Origin: Arthrobacter gengyunqii
Lineage (GTDB): Bacteria > Actinomycetota > Actinomycetes > Actinomycetales > Micrococcaceae
Length of the DNA: 64,000 nucleotides
Direction of reading: 5' to 3'
Assembly: GCF_023022985.1 (NCBI RefSeq)
Contig: NZ_CP095461.1
Location: 3,596,001-3,660,000 of the forward strand
The translations under genes and the position numbers were made by a program. Every line of letters starts with the position of its first letter. The stretch's first letter is position 1. Shown one piece after another: positions 40,472-49,858 of this stretch. The notes under the pieces were generated by a model that did no database searches, was not told the DNA's origin, and worked only from the letters and a program-made list of their open reading frames with translations.

Positions 40472-41578
40472 ATGAATGAAGGGGACACTGCTGTCCTGGC
40501 CATCGGAACACGCAAGGGCCTGTGGCTGGCGACCAGCAACGACAGACAAAACTGGACCCTGTCCGGCCCGCACTTCCTGATGGATGAAGTGGCGTCTGTG
40601 GCCATTGACACCCGTCCCGAGGTTCCCCGGATCCTCGCGGGGATCATGAACTGGCACTGGGGCCCGTGCGTCGTCCACTCCGATGACCTCGGCCGCACCT
40701 GGAGCGAACCGGAAGACGGCGCCGTCCGATTCCCTTCAGACACCGGAGAGGCGCTCACCAGGGTCTGGCAGGTGCAGCCGGACAGCGCGGGCCGCCCGGG
40801 CGTGGTGTGGGCCGGGGCCGAACCCATTTCCGTGTGGAAGTCCACCGACGGCGGTGAGCACTTCGAGATGAACCAGCCCTTCTGGGAGCATCCGCACCGC
40901 AGCGGGTGGGGTGCCGGTTTCGGCGGCGCAGCGGCGCACACGGTCCTGCCCAGCCCGGAGGATGACACCGTGCACGTGGCGATCAGTGTCGCCGGCGTCT
41001 ACCGGACCGACGACGGCGGAGCGTCCTGGATGCCGCGCAACACCGGCATCAGCGCCTATTTCCTGCCGGACCCCAATCCGGAGTTCGGCCAGTGCGTCCA
41101 TAAAGTGGCGCGGGACGCCGGCGATCCGCGGCGCCTGTACGCCCAGAACCATCACGGCGTGTACCGCACTGACAACTCCGGTGATTCATGGCAGTCCATT
41201 GCCGACGGGCTGCCGGCGGATTTTGGCTTCGTCATGCTGGCGCATCCCACCCGTCCCGACACCATCTGGACCATCCCGTTAAAGGCCGACGGCGAGCGCA
41301 TCGCCCCCGACGGACATTTGGCGGTCTACCGGAGCACGGACGCCGGGGACTCCTGGACGCGGCTTGACGAGGGCCTCCCGGACACGGATTTCAACGCAGT
41401 GCTGCGTGATGCCGCTGCCGTGGACAGCGCCGATCCTGCCGGCGTGTACTTCGGCACCCGGGGCGGGCAGGTCTTCGGCAGCGCGGACGAAGGGAACACT
41501 TTTTCGCTGGTCGCCGGCAATCTTCCCGATGTGCTGTGCGTGCGGGCGGGCATCGTGCCGGCGGGATCTTTCGGATGA
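40472..41578 (+). CDS. BNR/sialidase-type beta-propeller protein
   Basis: The 368-residue cytosolic protein is made of repeated BNR-like blades (SDDLGRTWSEPED, KSTDGGEHFEMN, RTDDGGASWMPRN, RTDNSGDSWQSI, RSTDAGDSWTRL), typical of VPS10/exo-alpha-sialidase propellers. There is no signal peptide and no full sialidase catalytic Arg triad that I can place, so the name glycosidase is not warranted. Its stop overlaps the MoaD-like gene by ATGA, implying a functional pair. Confidence 0.8.
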   Translation: MNEGDTAVLAIGTRKGLWLATSNDRQNWTLSGPHFLMDEVASVAIDTRPEVPRILAGIMNWHWGPCVVHSDDLGRTWSEPEDGAVRFPSDTGEALTRVWQVQPDSAGRPGVVWAGAEPISVWKSTDGGEHFEMNQPFWEHPHRSGWGAGFGGAAAHTVLPSPEDDTVHVAISVAGVYRTDDGGASWMPRNTGISAYFLPDPNPEFGQCVHKVARDAGDPRRLYAQNHHGVYRTDNSGDSWQSIADGLPADFGFVMLAHPTRPDTIWTIPLKADGERIAPDGHLAVYRSTDAGDSWTRLDEGLPDTDFNAVLRDAAAVDSADPAGVYFGTRGGQVFGSADEGNTFSLVAGNLPDVLCVRAGIVPAGSFG

Positions 41579-41868
41579 GCGCGGCCCCGGTGCGGCTGGT
41601 CCTGCCGGCGGCATTGTCAGCAGATGCCGGGGGTGTCCGCGAACTGGTACGCGACTCCCGCCCGGACCTGACAGCAGCCGGGCTGCTGGACGGACTGGCC
41701 GCCGAGTATCCGCGGCTGGAGCGCCGGATCCGGGATGAGGCCGGTCAGCTGCGCCGCTACGTAAACGTGTATCTCGACGGAGAAGAACTGCGTGCCCTCA
41801 ACGGCCTGGCCAGCCTGGTACCCCCGGGGTCCGAGGTTTTGATCCTGGCGTCAGTGGCCGGCGGCTGA
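41575..41868 (+). CDS. MoaD/ThiS-type ubiquitin-like protein with C-terminal Gly-Gly
   Basis: The 97-residue beta-grasp protein has VRLVLPAALSADAGGVRELV, a central YVNVYLDGEELRALNGL, and ends EVLILASVAGG. The terminal Gly-Gly is the adenylation and thiocarboxylation site in MoaD and ThiS. It starts inside the stop of the propeller gene. No MoeB/ThiF activating enzyme, MoaE or ThiG is adjacent. It may supply sulfur or be a small modifier; the partner is unknown. Confidence 0.82.
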   Translation: MSAAPVRLVLPAALSADAGGVRELVRDSRPDLTAAGLLDGLAAEYPRLERRIRDEAGQLRRYVNVYLDGEELRALNGLASLVPPGSEVLILASVAGG

Positions 41869-41909
41869 ACTGAAAAACTGAAAACGACCAACGCAGCGGT
41901 TTAAAGGCT

Positions 41910-41940
41910 GCAGGCGCCCCGCCGGTGGCGGAGCGCCTGC
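41910..41940. terminator. Terminator hairpin between convergent MoaD-like and Rpf-like genes
   Basis: GCAGGCGC and GCGCCTGC form the outer arms, with an inner GC-rich helix and a small loop (stem ends 41910 and 41940). It is followed by TTT on the minus strand. It probably serves both transcripts. Confidence 0.7.
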
Positions 41941-41994
41941 ACTATGTGGTTTTCCGGTTCCGCAGCTTTGCCGGGAATTCGGATTAGACCTTCA

Positions 41995-42979
<985 letters not shown>

Positions 42980-42985
42980 TCCAGC

Positions 42986-43013
42986 AGATAACAAACGGAT
43001 ATCGATCACACAA
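42986..43013 (-). promoter_or_regulatory. Candidate promoter of the Rpf-like gene
   Basis: On the minus strand, TTGTGT (43013-43008) and TTATCT (42991-42986) are separated by 16 bases in the only AT-rich part of the divergent region. Transcription would start near 42979. Confidence 0.5.
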
Positions 43014-43081
43014 GTCTGTGACCCGGGACGCGCCGTAGCCGAGCGTGTTTGCCACTCCCCGGCCGGGCCAGCTGCGAATTC

Positions 43082-43111
43082 TAGACAGCGCACCGGCGGC
43101 AGGTCTAGGGT
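43082..43111 (+). promoter_or_regulatory. Candidate promoter giving a nearly leaderless KimA transcript
   Basis: TAGACA (43082-43087) and TAGGGT (43106-43111) are separated by 18 bases. The -10 ends 8 bases before the GTG at 43120, so transcription would begin at or within a base or two of the start codon. Confidence 0.45.
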
Positions 43112-43119
43112 TTGACCTC

Positions 43120-45105
43120 GTGCTGACATTCTTCAATGCGCTCAAACGCATTCTGGTCGGGCGCCCCTACGGCAACGAACGGCTGGCGCACACCCTTCTG
43201 CCTAAGCGCATTGCGCTGCCGGTCTACGCCTCCGACGCGCTCTCATCCGCAGCCTACGCTCCGGACGAAATCCTCCTGACCCTTGCCCTTGCCGGTGTCA
43301 CTGCGGTGACCCTGTCGCCCTGGGCCGGGCTCGCTGTGATCATCGTCCTGCTGACGGTTGTGGCGTCCTACCGGCAGAACGTCCATGCCTATCCCTCCGG
43401 CGGCGGTGACTACGAGATTGCCAGCACCAACCTGGGCAAACCCGCCGGGCTGACGGTGGCCTCGGCGCTCCTCGTGGATTATGTGCTGACGGTCGCCGTT
43501 TCCATGTCTTCCGCCTCCCACTATCTGATAACGGCGGTGCCGGGCCTGAACGGCCTGCAGGCGCCCATTGCCGCCGTCGGCGTAGCTGTTCTGGTCCTGG
43601 TCAACCTGCGCGGCATCCGGGAGGCCGGGGCGGTGTTCGCGGTGCCCACCTACGTTTTCATGGCCTCAGTGCTGGGCATGTGCGCCATTGGTGCCTTCCA
43701 GGCAGCGACCGGCAATCTGGCCCAGGCGCCGTCGTCCGGCTTTGACCTGGTGCCGGAATCGGGTCTGGACAGCGGCCTGGTGGGATTGGCAGGCGCGTTC
43801 CTGCTGCTGCGGGCCTTCTCCTCGGGGGCTGCGGCGCTGACCGGTGTGGAAGCCATCAGCAACGGGGTTCCCACCTTCCGCAAGCCCAAGAGCACAAACG
43901 CGGCCAGCACGCTGCTGCTCCTGGGCGGAATATCGGCGGCAATGCTGGCGGGCATCCTGGTGCTGGCCAATGCAACCAATGTCCGCGTCGTTCAGGATCC
44001 CGCCACCCAGCTGACCGTCAACGGCAGCCCCGTCGGACCCGAGTATGTGCAGCATCCGGTGATCAGCCAGCTCGCGGAAACCATCTTCGGTGACGGCAGC
44101 CTCGCCTTCTACATCGTGATTGCCGCCACCGGACTGATCCTGGTCTTCGCCTCCAACACTGCCTTCAACGGCTTTCCGGTGCTGGCGTCCATCCTTGCCA
44201 AGGACGGCTTCCTGCCGCGTCAGATGCGCACCCGCGGTGACCGACTGGCCTTCAGCAACGGAATCGTCGCCTTGGGCGTGGGCGCGCTGGTCCTGATCCT
44301 GCTTTTTGACGCCGATGTCACCCGCCTGATCCAGCTCTACATTGTCGGGGTGTTCGTCTCGTTCACCGCCAGCCAGCTCGGCATGATCCGGCACTGGACG
44401 GCGCGGCTGCGCACGGAACGAAGCCGCGACGCGCGGCTGCGAATGAAACGCTCGCGGGTCATCAACGCCGTGGGATTCGGCATGACGGCTCTGGTTCTGG
44501 CTATTGTCCTGGTCACGAAGTTCACCCACGGCGCCTGGATTGCCCTGCTGGCGATGGGCGTCCTGTACCTGCTGATGTTCCTGATCCGGTCGCACTACGA
44601 TTCGGTGGCCCGGGAACTTGCGGTGGATGACAACGTGCAGGGCCTTTCCCTGCCGTCGCGGGTCAACGCCGTGATCCTGGTGTCCAAGGTCCACAAACCG
44701 GCTCTGCGGGCACTGGCCTACGCCCGGGCTTCGCGCCCTTCCAGCCTGAACGCCATCATCGTGGACATCGATCCCGAAGACACCAAGCGCGTCATGGAGC
44801 AATGGGACCGAATGCAGATCCCGGTGCCGCTGACCGTTCTCTCGTCGCCCTATCGCGAGACCGTCTCCCCCGTGCTCACGTATCTGCGTGAGGCCCGGCG
44901 GAACGCCCCCCGCGAACTGTTTGTGGTCTACATCCCGGAGTACGTCGTCGGGCGCTGGTGGGAGCAGCTCGTGCATAACCAGACCGCACTGCGCATGAAG
45001 GCCCGGCTGCACTTTGAGCCGGGCATCATGGTGGCCAGCGTCCCCTGGCAGCTGGCGTCCAGCCGGGATCGGGGCGCCACGCCGACGCCGGGTTCGGGAC
45101 TGTAG
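43120..45105 (+). CDS. KimA-type APC-superfamily potassium transporter
   Basis: The 661-residue protein has 12 hydrophobic segments and a cytosolic C-terminal domain. It matches B. subtilis KimA along its length: an N-terminal NALKRILVGRP, LPVYASDALSSAAYAPDEIL, SYRQNVHAYPSGGGDYEIAS, AFSSGAAALTGVEAISNGVP, FASNTAFNGFPVLASILAKD, and a USP-like end with YVVGRWWEQLVHNQTALRMK. KimA imports K+ with protons and is controlled by c-di-AMP in Firmicutes. An upstream in-frame GTG (43045) is possible but unlikely. It lies beside the Rpf-like gene, which may link turgor and wall growth. Confidence 0.83.
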   Translation: MLTFFNALKRILVGRPYGNERLAHTLLPKRIALPVYASDALSSAAYAPDEILLTLALAGVTAVTLSPWAGLAVIIVLLTVVASYRQNVHAYPSGGGDYEIASTNLGKPAGLTVASALLVDYVLTVAVSMSSASHYLITAVPGLNGLQAPIAAVGVAVLVLVNLRGIREAGAVFAVPTYVFMASVLGMCAIGAFQAATGNLAQAPSSGFDLVPESGLDSGLVGLAGAFLLLRAFSSGAAALTGVEAISNGVPTFRKPKSTNAASTLLLLGGISAAMLAGILVLANATNVRVVQDPATQLTVNGSPVGPEYVQHPVISQLAETIFGDGSLAFYIVIAATGLILVFASNTAFNGFPVLASILAKDGFLPRQMRTRGDRLAFSNGIVALGVGALVLILLFDADVTRLIQLYIVGVFVSFTASQLGMIRHWTARLRTERSRDARLRMKRSRVINAVGFGMTALVLAIVLVTKFTHGAWIALLAMGVLYLLMFLIRSHYDSVARELAVDDNVQGLSLPSRVNAVILVSKVHKPALRALAYARASRPSSLNAIIVDIDPEDTKRVMEQWDRMQIPVPLTVLSSPYRETVSPVLTYLREARRNAPRELFVVYIPEYVVGRWWEQLVHNQTALRMKARLHFEPGIMVASVPWQLASSRDRGATPTPGSGL

Positions 45106-45135
45106 ACCAAGGGTCCTGGGGAAACCCCTGCCGGA

Positions 45136-45795
45136 TCAGGCGTCCGGGTTAGCCCGTGGGTCGGTGGTCTCTGCGGGAGCGGACAGTCCCCTGCCGGCCA
45201 GGACGGACTGGTACGCGTAATCCGTGAGCCTGCCCTCGGCGTGGGCCTGCACCACGGTCTCAAAGGACCGCGGACCCGATTCCTCGCTGTACGGGAAGTG
45301 GATCAACTCTGCAATCAGTTCCCAGTCTTCGGCAATGGTGTCGATAAGGTCCCCTGGGGTTTCCTCCGGGCCGGGACCGCCGCCCAGGACAGTCCAGGTT
45401 TCCTTCGGCACACGGTAGGCCTCCAGCCGGTCAAGGTCGGCAACGAGTTCTTCCAAGGACCCGTATTCGGTCTGGGCTTCGGGCGGAACGGAGCCGTCCG
45501 GCGTCGCCAGCTGGCTCACGAATCCGGTTTCCAGCGGGAAGACGGACGTCGGCACGGGCTCGCCCTCCTCCAGGTAGGCGGGCAGCTGTGACGGCATCCA
45601 GTACCAGGCGTCGCCGTCGAGCGCCCCGCCGGGCTGGTTCCGCTCGCTGATCCAGCCGCGGGACGTCAGCAGAGCCTCACCCTCGTCACTGGTAAAGGAT
45701 TCGGTGTTGCCGAAAATCCGGTTGGTTTCATGCTCGGCGCGGCGGGCCTGCTTCTTCTTGGCGACTGCCTTCTTGCGGGGCTTTGACTTAGGCAC
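45136..45795 (-). CDS. Hypothetical protein with basic N terminus and acidic body
   Basis: The 219-residue protein has AAGGAG before the GTG, and begins PKSKPRKKAVAKKKQARRAE, a strongly basic tail. The body is rich in Glu, Asp, Pro and aromatic residues (WISERNQPGGALDGDAWYWM). There is no membrane segment or cysteine cluster. It is downstream of dnaB on the same strand and may be co-transcribed. I do not recognise the family. Confidence 0.6.
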   Translation of the reverse strand: MPKSKPRKKAVAKKKQARRAEHETNRIFGNTESFTSDEGEALLTSRGWISERNQPGGALDGDAWYWMPSQLPAYLEEGEPVPTSVFPLETGFVSQLATPDGSVPPEAQTEYGSLEELVADLDRLEAYRVPKETWTVLGGGPGPEETPGDLIDTIAEDWELIAELIHFPYSEESGPRSFETVVQAHAEGRLTDYAYQSVLAGRGLSAPAETTDPRANPDA

Positions 45796-45881
45796 GGAAC
45801 TCCTTGGATACGGCTGGTCGGGGATGGCACCGTGAGCGGCCATGGCGCCGACCGGCAGCACCAATTCTAGTCGGCGGGCGG

Positions 45882-47264
45882 CTAGAAGCCGGAGCCGCCC
45901 TCCACTGCCATGTTGGAGAAGCGGGAGTAGTGGCCCTGGAAGCCCACCACGATGGTTTTGGTGGGACCGTTACGGTGCTTGGCAACAATGACGTCCGCTT
46001 CGCCGGCACGCGGGGATTCTTTGTCATAGATGTCTTCGCGGTGCAGCAGGATGACCATGTCGGCGTCCTGCTCAATGGAGCCGGATTCACGAAGGTCGGA
46101 CACCATGGGCTTTTTGTCGGTGCGCTGTTCAGAGCCTCGGTTCAGCTGCGAGAGGGCAATCACCGGCACCTCGAGCTCCTTGGCCAGCAGCTTCAGCGCA
46201 CGGGAGAACTCCGAAACTTCCTGCTGCCGGGACTCCACCTTTTTGCCCGAGGACATCAGCTGCAGGTAATCCAGCACCACGAGCTTGAGATCGTGGCGCT
46301 GCTTCAGCCGCCGACACTTGGCCCGTATTTCCATCAGGGACATGTTCGGGCTGTCATCGATGAAGAGCGGGGCGTCATTCATCCGGCCCATGGTGGTGGC
46401 GATCTTGCCCCACTGCTCGTCCTTAATGGTTCCCTTTCGCAGGTCCTGCAGCCCGATGGTTGCCTCCGCGGAAAGCAGGCGCATGGCAATCTCGTTGCGG
46501 CCCATTTCCAGCGAGAAGAAGACGGTGGTCATGTTGTTCTTGATCGCCGCGGAGCGGGCGAAGTCCAGCGCGAACGTGGACTTACCGACGGCGGGACGGG
46601 CAGCAATGACGATCATCTGTCCGGGGTGCAGGCCCTGGGTGAGTTCGTCGAGTTCGTAGAACCCGGTGGGCACACCGGTCATGCCTTCGCCCCGGTGGCC
46701 GGCGGACTCGATCTCGTCCACCGTTCCTTCGATGATGTCCTTGAGCGGAACGTAGTCCTCGGCAGTGCGGCGCTCCGCCACGGCGTACACCTCGGCCTGG
46801 GCCGCATTGACGATGTCATCGACTTCCATGCCGTCGCTCGAGTAACCGAGCTGGACAATCTTGGTACCGGCGTCCACGAGGCGGCGCAGGACGGCGCGTT
46901 CCCGGACAATCTCTGCATAAAAACCTGCATTGGCAGCGGTGGGAACCGACTGGATCAGGGCGTGCAGGTAGGCGGGGCCGCCGATGCGGCCGATTTCACC
47001 GCGCTTGGTGAGCTCATCAGAGACCGTGACGGCGTCCGCAGGCTCGCCGCGGCCGTACAGGTCAATAATGGCTTCGAAAATTGACTCGTGCGCGGGGCGG
47101 TAGAAGTCGATGCCGCGCAGGACCTCGACGACGTCGGCGATGGCGTCCTTGGAAAGCATCATGCCGCCCAGGACCGACTGCTCGGCAACCAGGTCCTGCG
47201 GGGGTGTCCGCGTGAAGTCGGAGCCCGAGCTCGATGCCGGTGAGTCAGTATGCGTGAGCGACAC
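45882..47264 (-). CDS. dnaB: Replicative DNA helicase DnaB
   Basis: The 460-residue hexameric helicase has an N-terminal DnaB domain (VLGGMMLSKDAIADVVEVLR) and a linker. The RecA-like C-terminal domain has Walker A ARPAVGKST at 222-230 and Walker B VVLDYLQLM, with FFSLEMGRNEIAMRLL, LSQLNRGSEQRTDKKPMVSD and the final VGFQGHYSRFSN. No intein interrupts it. AAAGGG precedes the GTG start. It unwinds DNA at the fork. Several DnaA-box-like sites lie in the 560-bp region upstream. Confidence 0.95.
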   Translation of the reverse strand: MSLTHTDSPASSSGSDFTRTPPQDLVAEQSVLGGMMLSKDAIADVVEVLRGIDFYRPAHESIFEAIIDLYGRGEPADAVTVSDELTKRGEIGRIGGPAYLHALIQSVPTAANAGFYAEIVRERAVLRRLVDAGTKIVQLGYSSDGMEVDDIVNAAQAEVYAVAERRTAEDYVPLKDIIEGTVDEIESAGHRGEGMTGVPTGFYELDELTQGLHPGQMIVIAARPAVGKSTFALDFARSAAIKNNMTTVFFSLEMGRNEIAMRLLSAEATIGLQDLRKGTIKDEQWGKIATTMGRMNDAPLFIDDSPNMSLMEIRAKCRRLKQRHDLKLVVLDYLQLMSSGKKVESRQQEVSEFSRALKLLAKELEVPVIALSQLNRGSEQRTDKKPMVSDLRESGSIEQDADMVILLHREDIYDKESPRAGEADVIVAKHRNGPTKTIVVGFQGHYSRFSNMAVEGGSGF

Positions 47265-47829
47265 TGTGTAACCCTTTCCCAAGGTACTGCTGTGGTGCGA
47301 TCCCTGCCCGGTGGGCAGCTGATTCAGGTCTATCCCGCCGCGGTGACACTTTCGTGTGCGGCGGCTGCCGGTTCAACGGCACCGTCCCGGTGACGGGCAA
47401 GGAGTCGAATAGGAGGGATTCACCCGCAACCGTAGTCCTGAAACCGCCTGCTCCCAAACGAGTTATCCACAGCCCTTGTGGACAAGGTGTTCATAACTGG
47501 GCGTGTCTTGTGCACAGGTTGGGTATAAGGGTGTGGATAAACTATTGATTTCTGGCCAAACATGGCTCTGACGTGGGAAAACATTCGTCCACACCTGTGT
47601 ATAGAAGTTATTTTTCCCCAACATTCACCACCTGGTTTCAGGTTGACAGATGGTAAAAACAGGCCTATGGGGCGAGGTTATCCCCGACAAGTCGGCAATT
47701 TTCCACAGCCACTATCCACAGCGGGATTGAGCTTCACCGCCCGACGCCGCCGGCACACGCAAAAGCGCCCCCCGCCAAAGGCGGAGGGCGCGGATGCTTA
47801 ACACGCCCGCAGGCGTGTCAATGGCCGTA
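47265..47829. other. DnaA-box cluster and dnaB upstream region
   Basis: This non-coding gap has AT-rich patches and at least seven DnaA-box-like 9-mers: TTATCCACA 47463-47471, TTGTCCACA (minus) 47477-47485, TTATCCACA (minus) 47532-47540, TCGTCCACA 47585-47593, TTATCCCCG 47678-47686, TTTTCCACA 47699-47707 and CTATCCACA 47712-47720. Two are perfect boxes and one has the TTGTCCACA form preferred in actinobacteria. oriC normally lies by dnaA-dnaN, which is not in this window, so this may be a DnaA titration or regulatory site, or part of an origin-like element. Confidence 0.6.
47761..47791 (-). terminator. rplI: Terminator after rplI
   Basis: A GC-rich stem (GCGCCCxCCGCC with GGCGGxGGGCGC) is followed by TTTT on the minus strand, about 40 bases beyond the rplI stop. 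Confidence 0.85.
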
Positions 47830-48279
47830 CTAGCTGGCTACGACGTTGAGGTCGATGACAGCAGCAACGTCGTCGTGCAGACGGACGTTGGCCTGGAAGG
47901 AGCCAACCGACTTGATGTGAGTCGGCAGTTCAACCTTGCGCTTGTCGATGGTGCCGAGGCCGGCGGCCTCAACAGCAGCGGCAACGTCGGCGGCCTTGAC
48001 CGTGCCGAAGAGGCGTCCGGACTCGCCGGCCTTGACGGTCAGAGTGACCGGCTTGGCGGAGAGTGCAGCGGCCTGCTTCTGAGCATCTTCCAAGGAAGCG
48101 TGCTCGCGGGCAGCGCGGGCAGCCTTGATGGACTCAACCTGCTTCTCGCCACCCTTGGTCCAGGTCAGAGCGAAGCCACGGGGCAGCAGGAAGTTACGTG
48201 CGTAACCGTCCTTTACCTCGATGACGTCGCCGGCAGCGCCGAGACCGGTTACTTCGTGGGTCAGAATGAGCTTTGCCAT
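47830..48279 (-). CDS. rplI: 50S ribosomal protein L9
   Basis: The 149-residue protein has the L9 N-terminal domain ([20 protein letters not shown], then [16 protein letters not shown]), the long connecting helix and the C-terminal RNA-binding domain. It binds 23S rRNA domain V. It is the last gene of rpsF-ssb-rpsR-rplI, 18 bases after rpsR, and is closed by the terminator at 47761-47791. Confidence 0.97.
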   Translation of the reverse strand: MAKLILTHEVTGLGAAGDVIEVKDGYARNFLLPRGFALTWTKGGEKQVESIKAARAAREHASLEDAQKQAAALSAKPVTLTVKAGESGRLFGTVKAADVAAAVEAAGLGTIDKRKVELPTHIKSVGSFQANVRLHDDVAAVIDLNVVAS

Positions 48280-48297
48280 GTGTTTAGGTTCCTTTCC

Positions 48298-48537
48298 TTA
48301 GCCGCGGCCAGCGCCGGAGTACGGCAGGAGAGCAACTTCACGGGCATTCTTGATTGCCTGTGCAATTTTGCGCTGTTCCTGCACGGTTACGCCAGTTACG
48401 CGACGGGCGCGGATCTTTCCGCGGTCGGAAATGAACTTGCGCAGCAATGCTACGTCCTTGTAGTCGATGACAGTGATGTCAGCGGCCTTCAAGGGATTGG
48501 ACTTTGGTTTGGGCTTGCGAAGTTCAGCCTTAGCCAT
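48298..48537 (-). CDS. rpsR: 30S ribosomal protein S18, cysteine-free type
   Basis: The 79-residue protein ends in the conserved S18 core ([50 protein letters not shown]). It has no cysteine, so it lacks the N-terminal zinc site of the C+ form. It binds 16S rRNA together with S6. Its place between ssb and rplI is the conserved one. Confidence 0.96.
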   Translation of the reverse strand: MAKAELRKPKPKSNPLKAADITVIDYKDVALLRKFISDRGKIRARRVTGVTVQEQRKIAQAIKNAREVALLPYSGAGRG

Positions 48538-48684
48538 CGTGGAGCTCCTTATGTCTGGTGGAGCCCGTGGATCATTCCACGGGATGGGCTCGACGGCGAA
48601 TGCCGTCTGAGGTTGCGCCCGAAGGCGCAGGGGTGAAGTGCTGCACGCTTACCGCGAGGCAAACGTGCCGCTCCTCGGTTGAGA

Positions 48685-49254
48685 TTAGAAGGGAGGATCG
48701 TTGGAATCCGGTCCGTTGCCCCAGCCGCCGGCGTTTCCGCCGCCTGCAGGAGCACCCCAGGGATCGTCAGCCGGCGCAGCCTGTGGCTGCTGCTGGCCGC
48801 CGCCCCATGCGGGGTTGGAATTGCCGCCGAAGCCGCTGTTTCCGGAGTTTCCGCTGTTGCCGCCAAAGCCGCCGCCACCGCCGCCGGAGCGCTGGGTGCG
48901 GGTGACCTTCGCGGAAGCATACCGAAGCGAGGGGCCGATCTCGTCGACCTCAAGCTCCATTACGGTGCGCTTTTCGCCTTCTTTGGTTTCGTACGAACGC
49001 GACTTCAGGCGGCCCTGGCAAACAACACGCGTCCCCTTGGTCAGGGATTCGGCCACGTTCTCTGCAGCTTCGCGCCAGACAGATGCACGGAGGAACAGCG
49101 TTTCGCCGTCCTTCCAGTCATTTGACGTGCGGTCGAAAGTCCGCGGAGTCGAGGCAATGGTGAAGTTGGCCACTGCCGAACCTGACGGCGTGAACCGGAG
49201 TTCCGGATCATTCGTTAGGTTGCCGACGACGGTAATAGTTGTCTCGCCTGCCAT
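48685..49254 (-). CDS. ssb: Single-stranded DNA-binding protein
   Basis: The 189-residue protein has the OB-fold domain in about residues 3-115 ([47 protein letters not shown]). A Gly/Asn/Pro-rich disordered linker follows, then the acidic C-terminal tip NDPPF that recruits repair and replication proteins. It lies 33 bases downstream of rpsF in the ribosomal-protein operon. Confidence 0.95.
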   Translation of the reverse strand: MAGETTITVVGNLTNDPELRFTPSGSAVANFTIASTPRTFDRTSNDWKDGETLFLRASVWREAAENVAESLTKGTRVVCQGRLKSRSYETKEGEKRTVMELEVDEIGPSLRYASAKVTRTQRSGGGGGGFGGNSGNSGNSGFGGNSNPAWGGGQQQPQAAPADDPWGAPAGGGNAGGWGNGPDSNDPPF

Positions 49255-49287
49255 GTTGCCTCCTGATATCGGTTTGGTTTGCAGAAA

Positions 49288-49641
49288 TTACTCTGCGGAA
49301 ACCTTTGCAGCTTCAGCCTTTGCGGCCTTCTTGGCATCCTTCTTCGAGATCTTCTGCTCTTCCGGGCGGATGATCTTGGTGCGCATGATGGTCTCGTTCA
49401 GGCTGAGCTGGCGGTCAAGCTCAGCAGCAGCTGCAGGCGTCGCGGTGAAGTTAACCACTGCGTAGATGCCTTCAGTCTTCTTCTGGATTTCGTAGGCGAG
49501 GCGGCGACGGCCCCAGATGTCCACCTTGTCGACGGTTCCACCGTCGTTGCGGACAACATTGAGGAACTTGTCGAGCGAAGGCTCGACTGTACGCTCTTCT
49601 ACCTCGGGGTCGATGATAACCATCAGTTCATAAGCACGCAT
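49288..49641 (-). CDS. rpsF: 30S ribosomal protein S6
   Basis: The 117-residue protein starts [13 protein letters not shown] and carries the S6 fold ([30 protein letters not shown]), with an Ala/Lys-rich tail. A near-perfect AAAGGAGGTG ribosome site stands 11 bases upstream of the ATG. It is the first gene of rpsF-ssb-rpsR-rplI. An upstream in-frame ATG at 49653 is unlikely. The 100-base leader holds hairpins that could bind the S6:S18 pair, but no known motif was confirmed. Confidence 0.96.
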   Translation of the reverse strand: MRAYELMVIIDPEVEERTVEPSLDKFLNVVRNDGGTVDKVDIWGRRRLAYEIQKKTEGIYAVVNFTATPAAAAELDRQLSLNETIMRTKIIRPEEQKISKKDAKKAAKAEAAKVSAE

Positions 49642-49814
49642 TTGTGAACCCACCTCCTTTGGGCTATACGGTCACGGCATTTCCGTAACAGGAGGTTCTT
49701 TTGCGTTGTCGTCCCGCCGGACCTGGGTGACCAGGGGGCAGGAAAAGCGTCGGCAAGGCCGACAGCACAGACCTAGCTAGTCTACCGGACACCGGCAGGT
49801 GCTTCTGACGCTCC

Positions 49815-49849
49815 GGCTCCGACACCGGCACAGCACAGGCGTCGGAGCC
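49815..49849. terminator. Inverted repeat after the aminopeptidase
   Basis: GGCTCCGAC and GTCGGAGCC (plus partial extension) form a 9- to 12-bp stem with an 11- to 17-base loop between the aminopeptidase stop and the rpsF promoter region. There is no clear T-run, so terminator status is moderate. Confidence 0.5.
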
Positions 49850-49858
49850 CTTCCGGTG

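Noticed and set aside
40472-41578. Calling the BNR protein a sialidase or glycosyl hydrolase
   Set aside because: Only propeller blade repeats are visible; no catalytic residues or signal peptide support a hydrolase.
43666-45012. Minus-strand ORF (448 codons) opposite the KimA-type gene
   Set aside because: Shadow frame; no domain, while the plus-strand frame matches KimA throughout.
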